From Flabesymbios commensalis (lineage: Eukaryota; Annelida; Polychaeta; Terebellida; Flabelligeridae), in the NCBI GenBank assembly GCA_964017125.1, contig OZ024915.1:19863970-19927969 (forward strand): 64,000 bases of DNA. Reading direction: 5' to 3'. Position 1 is the stretch's first letter; every line of letters starts with the position of its first letter. Position numbers and translations under genes: made by a program. The notes below the pieces were generated by a model. The model searched no databases. It saw only the letters and a list, made by a program, of their open reading frames with translations, and was not told the DNA's origin. Positions 56,825 through 64,000 of the stretch are shown one piece after another.

Positions 56825-58609
56825 GTAAATATTTATCTCAGGATTTCCTTTGATCAATTTGAATACATATTTTTTTGTAATTTACTGAAGTAGTTTTCGT
56901 TTTCATTTGATAATCCAACTTCCGACACTATGCTAACATAGACCCTCCTCTCGTTATCGCCACTGGCTTTCCTTCTTACAAATTAGGGAAATATGCCTCA
57001 CTCATGGTGTAAATAATAATTTATAACATAGCTTGTATATATTATGTTTTAGTTATTGATATTAGTGATTCTGGATCAGTAGAGTATTGTGTTTTTTCTG
57101 TGTGGGGGCGCTGGGGATAATTTAACTCAGTGAGGTTTAATCTTGCAAAAAACTAAATCTACTTTAATTTATACCATTGACCATGTAAGACAAACTTCAC
57201 AAAACCGCCAAATTAACTCATTCCACACGGCGCTCTCAGTATATAGGCCTCCATGTCCCTGTGGACGGAACATTTTTTCAAATGTACTTTTTATGATGTC
57301 ACAAAACACATAGAGTTATCTCGTGCTCCGTCTTGGTCGAGTGAGCTTGCCAGAGATATCTCGGGCTCCGTCTAGAATGAGTTACAGTAAAGATAACCAA
57401 CTGTAAAAAATGTTTTTATTTGGTATTTATATATATAGTGTATGTATATTTATGGTATGTATATATATATGGTATAGGGTATATTTTATTTGATAAAGTA
57501 AAGTGATAAATTTATAGCATATTGAGTGATCTTGTATCTAGCGTGACGTTTTTCCAATCAGAAATTATTTGTATATATATTTCGAAAGGTTCTAAACAAT
57601 TCCCCAATTTTTATTCAGTTCATTTACACGTTTAGGTAAATAAGACAAAAATATATTCTACACTACGCATACTTGCAAATCCCGTTTGCTTATATTTTCA
57701 AGTAAATACAGATATTCAGTTAAATGTGCAAACCTAAATCATGTAAATACATTGTGGTGTTTACATATTAAATAAAATAATATCAATTGCTAAATCATGG
57801 AAGCATGATAAGCGGGCATTGTATCTGAACGCAAATAAAATAATTATTTAATTATCGTTGATTGACATTATCTTAATATTAACATGTTTAGTAGGCTAGC
57901 TATGTGAAGCCTACTAAATAGTGATCGTGGTACATTAATGTGCTGTGTTTACATTTTTATATAAAACGTTTCTCACATTATTTGAACGCAGAATTTCATA
58001 TAGATTACATAGACATAATTCAAATTTTAACCTGCTAATTTGTTTTTCCATTATTTATCATTCATCAGAGGCTGAAATTGCTGACGTAATTTCCTGTTTT
58101 AAGTGACGATTTTTTGCTATGAAGCAATACCTCTCACAGATTATTTGATTAACACTTAAAGTGCTAAGCACGAATATAATACGTTTCAATCTGTTTTATC
58201 AGCCGATTAAATCACCGTTATTGGCAACGAAATGTGTGTTTAAACATAGAGTTTTTCAAATGTTTGCTCCCAAATTAAACAATTATGAGTAATTTTCACC
58301 CACTTGAAGTTGTGGGTCGCGGTAATAAATCAACATAGCGTGAAAGGGGTTAACTACAGTGCTATTTTATTTGGTTAAGCTAAACTCGGATATTTACGAC
58401 CTAGCACGACAAGGGTTGAGATCGAATGATCAGCGGTTTGAGCCACTGTGTGCTGCTGCACACTGAGGTCTTACGCGATTATAGTGCATTGTCAATATTA
58501 CCAGCTTAAGTGTGTGCGATTTGTATAGGCTATGTCTGTATTGCCAATGATGTCAATACAATGTCTATATATGTCTATCATAATCAAATTAGAACCACAT
58601 TAGAGAGTA
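56825..58609. other. Intron 1 of LDLa gene copy 2, first part; no gene
   Basis: AT-rich sequence. Contains a short duplicated phrase (tctcgtgctccgtct and tctcgggctccgtct near 57322 and 57358) and ttcacccacttgaagttg at about 58286, which also occurs at 32470 and 63356. No coding features. Confidence 0.5.
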
Positions 58610-59345
58610 ATGGCTGGGTAAATGATTGGTACTTAAACTCAAATGTGCTAAAATTATGACCAGTTTAGACAGGGACTGACTGACCAACTAAATCAACGCA
58701 CACATATTAACACATTTTTTGACGATAATTTTAAAATGGGCACCGCAAATAAACTTCGTGCGTACAGAGAACACACACTTAATTACACAACTATGGACAA
58801 CTATCTACAATTTGCATTGAACTTTAAGTAGAGAACGGCGCTCTCAATATTAAAAGTAAGCGACCCTCAGCTCAACATTGAGGTTGGAAGACACACTAAA
58901 TTATCTTTGAACGAACGTATAAGTAAATTTTGTAATATACTTATTGAAGACCAGACACATTTTGTTTTGAAGTGTGCTGTTATTGACAAAATGCGTAAAA
59001 CATTGTTTGATGATATTATAACATTTGACATATTTTAAGAAGGCCACTACGATTACACAATTTAAAATAGTGTTAATCCACGCGGTCGAGTGGCTGTGTA
59101 TGTCGCTAGCTATATATATAATGCTATAACTTAGAAAATCACGATTTTAATTTTTTAATCGATTACTATTTTTTTTATTTATATAAGATATGTATATTAT
59201 ATAGGTCTATACTTCTAATGTAAAGATGAAACATTTTAAATATCAGCACTGTACATCAATGTATTATATTAAATACCTCTAAAAAATGTATAAACCCTAA
59301 ATCATGTACGGATATAATGTGGAAACAAATTTGATTTGATTTGAA
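58610..59345 (+). mobile_element. LINE 3' end in intron of LDLa gene copy 2
   Basis: The frame at about 58748-59037 reads NKLRAYREHTLNYTTMDNYL, a stop, then LSILKVSDPQLNIEVGRHT and ERISKFCNILIEDQTHFVLK followed by CAVIDKMRKTLFDDI. The R..FC......EDQTHF...C pattern is the C-terminal zinc-knuckle-like region of LINE ORF2. The 3' tail ends in a short (tttgat)n repeat near 59330, as in many LINEs. It is 5'-truncated with an in-frame stop. Confidence 0.75.
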
Positions 59346-59455
59346 TCTATGTTACATATTAATGCCATGATAAAGCACTGCGTAAAATGGTGGATATGCA
59401 AACTGTATTTATTTGAGTGCGATATGTGAAAATACAGCACTCGTCCAATGAATGG

Positions 59456-59580
59456 TGTGATCGACTTTAGACGTCAGAATCTGACATCTACAGCAGTCAG
59501 ATTCGGACGTCTAAAATCGATCCCTGCGCTGTAAGGGTTAATGTTGATCCGACGTCGCAGACGGTGGGCCAACATTATTT
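59456..59580 (+). repeat. GATC-palindrome MITE joined to a tgctggg half-MITE
   Basis: atcgactttagacgtcagaa ... ctaaaatcgatccctgcgct is followed by gtaagggttaa, then gttgatccgacgtcgcagac of the other MITE family. Confidence 0.65.
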
Positions 59581-61831
59581 AACACCGGATAACCATGGTA
59601 AGCGTATGGCGAGTTGGAGAACGTCGGGGTACCCAATATGGCGTGTGGGATGTTGTCGTAGTTACCAATACGGCGAATTGAAGCTTACACCGAGGTCCCG
59701 TTATGGGTCATAACGGCCGACGAAGGACTCCCAATCTTGCCATCAAACTCAAATAACTTCCTTCTCCGTCCGATCAACGGTATTAAATAAACTAGGAAAC
59801 TGTCTTCTCTCTTGTCATGTTTAATTGATTAACATGCTATAACAACAATGCACAACCCTCCGCGCACGGCACGTCTCTATGGACTTGGTGAGAGCGAGCT
59901 GCGGCACGTCCGCAGTCGCTGAGTATCACGCTTCAAGTGAGGGAAAAATACTACGGGCCGCACCACGCTGCTCTGCGTGCACACGTCACCACAGTATGAC
60001 AACGAGGCGGTCATCTCCGTCAGGCTGCGTCCAGGAATCTGGGGATGACTGCCACATTGATTAAGCGATGTCAGGATCCTACAAGCGTGTCATGTTTGTA
60101 GAGTTAAACATGTTACATATAGTTTTCTGACAATATTTTGATCCTTCTAGGATATATATAAAAATATACGGAATTACCATTTCGTATTTTTTGGAATATA
60201 TAGGTGCGCTATTTGTTATTATCAATGTATATATCAAAATCAAATATTAAGGTATTATTGGCAGAATATTAAACACGACCTGGCATTTAATTTAATCATT
60301 ATTATAATTGTCACTGTATTGTCAATCAATACACATAGATATATTTTTACAGCGACATAGGGAGAGGGGCATTATAATTATATAGTCATCTTTACGCTTA
60401 AAATGGCATACTGTTCATCTAGATATTTTTAACATTTGTCTTGAGAGGCATACACATATCTATGAGATAGCATCCAACTAAATTGTTCCATTAAAATTAA
60501 TCATTGTGGAATCAATGCAAAACTGATATATTTTTTATTTTATTTTATGTATGGAGCTGGAGTTGATGAAAATATGTTCAGTGTCAGATAAAACTAAAAC
60601 TTAATAGCAATATATCTGAATAATGCTGAATATAGATTGATGTACTTGTATAATATTATCACACTGTTTATTTATTTCTTTAAAACGAAAATATTTGATC
60701 ATCCACTTGATAAATCATGATATATCAGTCTGTAGCAAAAAAGTATAATCGATCGAATTATTGACCCAGACCTTCTGAGCCAGACGTGAACGTCGTGAAG
60801 TACCCCATAGCTCACCAATAGCCTACCTGGTGTAAAACATTGTGAACGTCATCTGATATCACGCCGATTCATGTGCTACCAGTTACTTATTTACACCTGA
60901 GTAAAGTAAACCACATTATGCTTAACCCTTACAGCGCGGGGATCGACTTTGCCAGTGAATCATGCTGCCTGTCTCTACGATATGTACCTCGTACACACGA
61001 TGTAGGCCTACCCACCCGATTCCGGCTCAATGTTGGGTCAGCGTAACAGCTCGTTCAATGCTGGTCAATCGTCTACAACGCTGGCCCAGCGCTACACCAA
61101 CACTGGTCCAGCACGTCATACTCCTACACCAGCGTTTACAGCAACCACTGAACGGTTAACCAATGTTTCTACAATGTTGATCCAACGTGTCTGACGCTGG
61201 CCCAACAACAACCCAACATTCTGTATACATACTTTGTGGCACAGCACTGCGGCAATTGCTATGCGGGTGACGCTTTTGGCGCCTGGCTCAATAAAGGCCA
61301 CTACCCTGATAACACTATACATTGGTCTAATTGGGAAATAATGTTGGGCCACTGTCTGCCGTCCCCGTCACTGAGCAAACATTATTCCAATCAAAACCCT
61401 TGAGGCTCTTAACCACAAATATAATTGTGAATATCTTTTTTCAGGAATTTTTTTAAAGACCTAGGGACCTCAAACGTTATATTCGACATGTTCATAAGGA
61501 CTGGTGTACATAAATGTCAACCGTTTCCCACACACAGCGCCCCTCTATCTCCGAAATAGGACACAAACTCAGGCAAAATAAACTTTACAGGCCTAAATAA
61601 ACTTAACAGGCCTAAATATGCTATGTATAGCTAAGTTAATGATGGATTGGAACAGTGCATAGAAAATATGGTGACTTCACATTGACAGAATAATTTTATT
61701 TCAAAATCACCTTATTTTCACTTAGTATAGATGGTCAATTCTGTTACCTGTCTTTTGTGTTACTTTCATCATTTGTGTAATTATTCTGTACCAAAGTATT
61801 ATCAAATTAACTATGTGTGTGTCAGAATAAA
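59581..61831. other. Intron 1 of LDLa gene copy 2, last part; MITE pieces only
   Basis: A truncated GATC-palindrome head lies at 60921-60950 (taacccttacagcgcgggga). A cluster of tgctggg-type half palindromes lies at about 61010-61390 (gttgggtcagcgtaacagc, ggtcaatcgtctacaacgc, gacgctggcccaaca). Short frames at 59879 and 60962 have no family features. Confidence 0.5.
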
Positions 61832-62963
61832 CTAAACATACACTTTTGTATCAGACATAACAATATACAGATATAATTGTTCTATAATAATAATAATAGT
61901 TTCACTATGCAGCATAAAATGTCAATTCTATTACAAACATTGTCACTTATTTTACAGACATGTTACTTCTGTTCAACCAACAGATTTTTGTCATAAAAAT
62001 ATATTTTTATATACACCTGTAGAATTCATATATTATACTAATTAATAAATATAGGGTCAGAAAATGCTAAAACATGAAGTAAGAGATGAGCTGCACAGTT
62101 TAAGCCGAACAGATGGTGAAATGAAGCACCTGACAATAAGTGGATACTGTGTGACTAAGTTAAGGCCAGGCCCAGTAACCTGGTAACAGGGGTAATAACG
62201 CCGAGGCAAACACACAACGGCTCGTAATTAATATATCACTTAGACCTAAGAAGTAACACCAGGACCAGCCACGCCTGATGGCAAAGGAGTGTTGTTTCTC
62301 TGATTCATGATAAGACCCATCCAGCAGATGTAATCTAGTTGGCGAGAACACATAAGACAATTCTACAGCTAGTCATAATTGCCAAACGTTTGCCGGAGTT
62401 GCGGCAGAAACCATCATGACTGGAAGAGATCACACAGCCAGATCGCTGTCGAGGGTGCACCGAGAGAGTAAATCAACCCACTTTTGGCACTCCCACGATC
62501 ACGTGGGTAGCCAGAGAGAATTATTAAACTAAACATGCAGAGGAAATTTCACGGGCTGGAGCGAAGTGATAGGCGAAAAATCACTGTCGAACTAACCAAA
62601 CAATTAACTTTATCTTTCATTTAATGATTGAGAGAATAAGCCATGAGCAGCAGGAGAATTAGCCTGTCACGCCATTATCTAGTCATGTCCTGTCATCTCA
62701 AATGATGGACATTTTTGTTTTTATTTCATGCCTGAGTTACGGCTCTGGTGACCTGGATAAGTAAGCACATTCAGGTGTGTTGCAAGACTCTGGCATCAAA
62801 CTATGATCTTACAGCACCTCTAAATTATTCAATTGGATGATACAGTTTCAATATGACTTCTTGAAAAATCTATTTTACTACAATTCTCATTATCACACAA
62901 AAAATCAAGCATGTTCATGTGGTTGCAATTACTGATTTGTTGTGTTTCTTCTCCATGTTACAG

Positions 62964-63101
62964 AGAGCACGCCGGAGAGAGCAGAAGCCTTCTTGATGTC
63001 CAAATTGGGAAGCCTTGATAATGACATACATGTCATGATGGGTGCTGCTGCCTCTATTATACCTAACATTCTAGCTCACATGAAACCAGGATTCGAACCG
63101 C
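62964..63101 (+). CDS. LDLa gene copy 2, exon encoding the linker region
   Basis: A 138-nt exon flanked by ccatgttacag and gtgagt, phase 1 at both ends. It encodes STPERAEAFLMSKLGSL and onward, ending HMKPGFEP. Joined to the exon at 56761 it keeps frame. About 46 residues with no recognised domain, possibly a spacer or propeptide between the signal peptide and the LDLa module. Confidence 0.82.
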
Positions 63102-63666
63102 GTGAGTCGAATAATAAGAGACATATTATACCCACTTTAAAAATATAGACATATTTTGTATTTTAACGTTGTTTCAATACAATTTTTTTTTTTTTTTAAA
63201 CGAGTAGATGTAAAATTTTAATTTGATATGTTGTTTTGATCTTTTTTAACCATTAAACAGCGATGCATCACTTTATTTGACTGTTATTGGGAATTAATTT
63301 AAACACCAAGATTTGTAAATATTTGGTTTCAAATTAAAAAAAATACGAGTATTTTCACCCACTTGAAGTTGGGGGTTGCGGTGGTATGCAGGCTGCGGTG
63401 ACATATCCCAGCCTTTTAGAGTGTGGGTTATTTAGACTACAGTGTGGATCACTTGAAAAAAAGTGTATATTAAGACTTCGCAATCTTTCATATAAGATAT
63501 AGAGGCAACTGGGGTACAACTAAAACCAGAAACATACATGTACATAAAGTGGTCCATAGCTTTAACTATTCAAGCCGACAAGGGGACTCAAACCCTTTGC
63601 GACCGTACCACTGTTGCACTGGTAATATATCTTAGACTGATTATAATCCGTATTTTATCTAAACAG

Positions 63667-63774
63667 ATTGTGATCTTGGCTACACCCCATGCAGCAATGG
63701 CGAGTGTATAGACAGAGGGTGGATATGTGATTCCATTATAGACTGTGACGATCACAGAGATGAGACGGAGTGTG
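63667..63774 (+). CDS. LDLa gene copy 2, LDL-receptor class A domain exon
   Basis: A 108-nt phase-1 exon between ctaaacag and gtaagc. The protein is identical to the exon at 32965: six cysteines, [16 protein letters not shown]. The only difference is a silent change in the proline codon before the second cysteine. It is the last exon of copy 2 in the window; by comparison with copy 1, at least one more LDLa exon is expected downstream. Confidence 0.92.
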
Positions 63775-64000
63775 GTAAGCTTATATCGTATGTTTTTTTT
63801 CTGCACGAAAATTAAAACAATCTTAACTAGATTTTTTTAACATTGTGTGTGCAATATGTATTTTTCTATAAAAACCAAGCCAGCCTGGTATGCTTGAAAA
63901 CCGATAATGCAGCTGGATGCTACATGAAGTCCATCACCATAGTATGGGTAGTCTTCGTGTCTTTGGGAGAGGTCATTTATTGGTAGTCCGGTTGACTGAG

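Larger units (their letters stand above)
61832..64000 (+). repeat. Gene-region duplication, copy B2 (runs off the window)
   Basis: Homologous to 30494-33297. Exons are conserved almost perfectly and introns differ by small indels, a deletion between atgat repeats (at about 62838) and loss of most of a MITE (at about 63413). Confidence 0.88.

Overview
The window reads as AT-rich nuclear DNA of an invertebrate animal, probably marine. The grounds are phase-1 LDL-receptor class A exons with GT/AG splice sites, tRNA-derived SINEs, non-LTR retrotransposon (LINE) debris, and many cut-and-paste DNA transposons and palindromic MITEs. The phylum cannot be fixed from sequence alone. Almost every long open frame here is either a tandem repeat whose unit is divisible by three or a decayed transposon gene. 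The only convincing host coding sequence is two partial copies of a small secreted LDLa-type gene.

Layout. (1) 1-22188 is dominated by a Russian-doll nest. A plus-strand transposase-like gene (2564-4395, resuming at 21108-21411) is split by a minus-strand relative of the same family (4396-21107; 3-bp target duplication AAG; TAGTA-type inverted termini). That relative is split by a 12.6-kb insert (5977-18565) with hAT-like termini and the 8-bp duplication ATAACCAG. The insert carries two opposed arrays of a roughly 240-bp repeat, a piggyBac-like MITE (TTAA), a poly-G MITE and SINEs. The interrupted reading frames abut at the same residue on both sides of each insertion. (2) 22189-30321 and 39160-46047 are two copies of a 7-8 kb segmental duplication. 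Each holds a 30-bp minisatellite split by a LINE, a SINE, a palindromic MITE and a PIF/Harbinger remnant. (3) 30438-38950 holds a 5'-truncated copy of the LDLa gene (three exons). Its last seen intron carries three PIF/Harbinger-type elements laid end to end and sharing TAA target sites. (4) 46080-47433 is a 1.35-kb foldback element. (5) 47875-53197 is a 5.3-kb, almost wholly palindromic foldback element inserted in a small MITE with a TGA duplication. (6) 53200-64000 holds scattered MITEs, a second LDLa gene with its signal-peptide exon (56761), a LINE 3' end, and from 61832 the duplicate of the 30.5-33.3 kb gene region.

The genes do not form an operon or pathway. The interest lies in the order of insertion and duplication events, which the target duplications let one read almost completely, and in very large inverted repeats with no transposase of their own.
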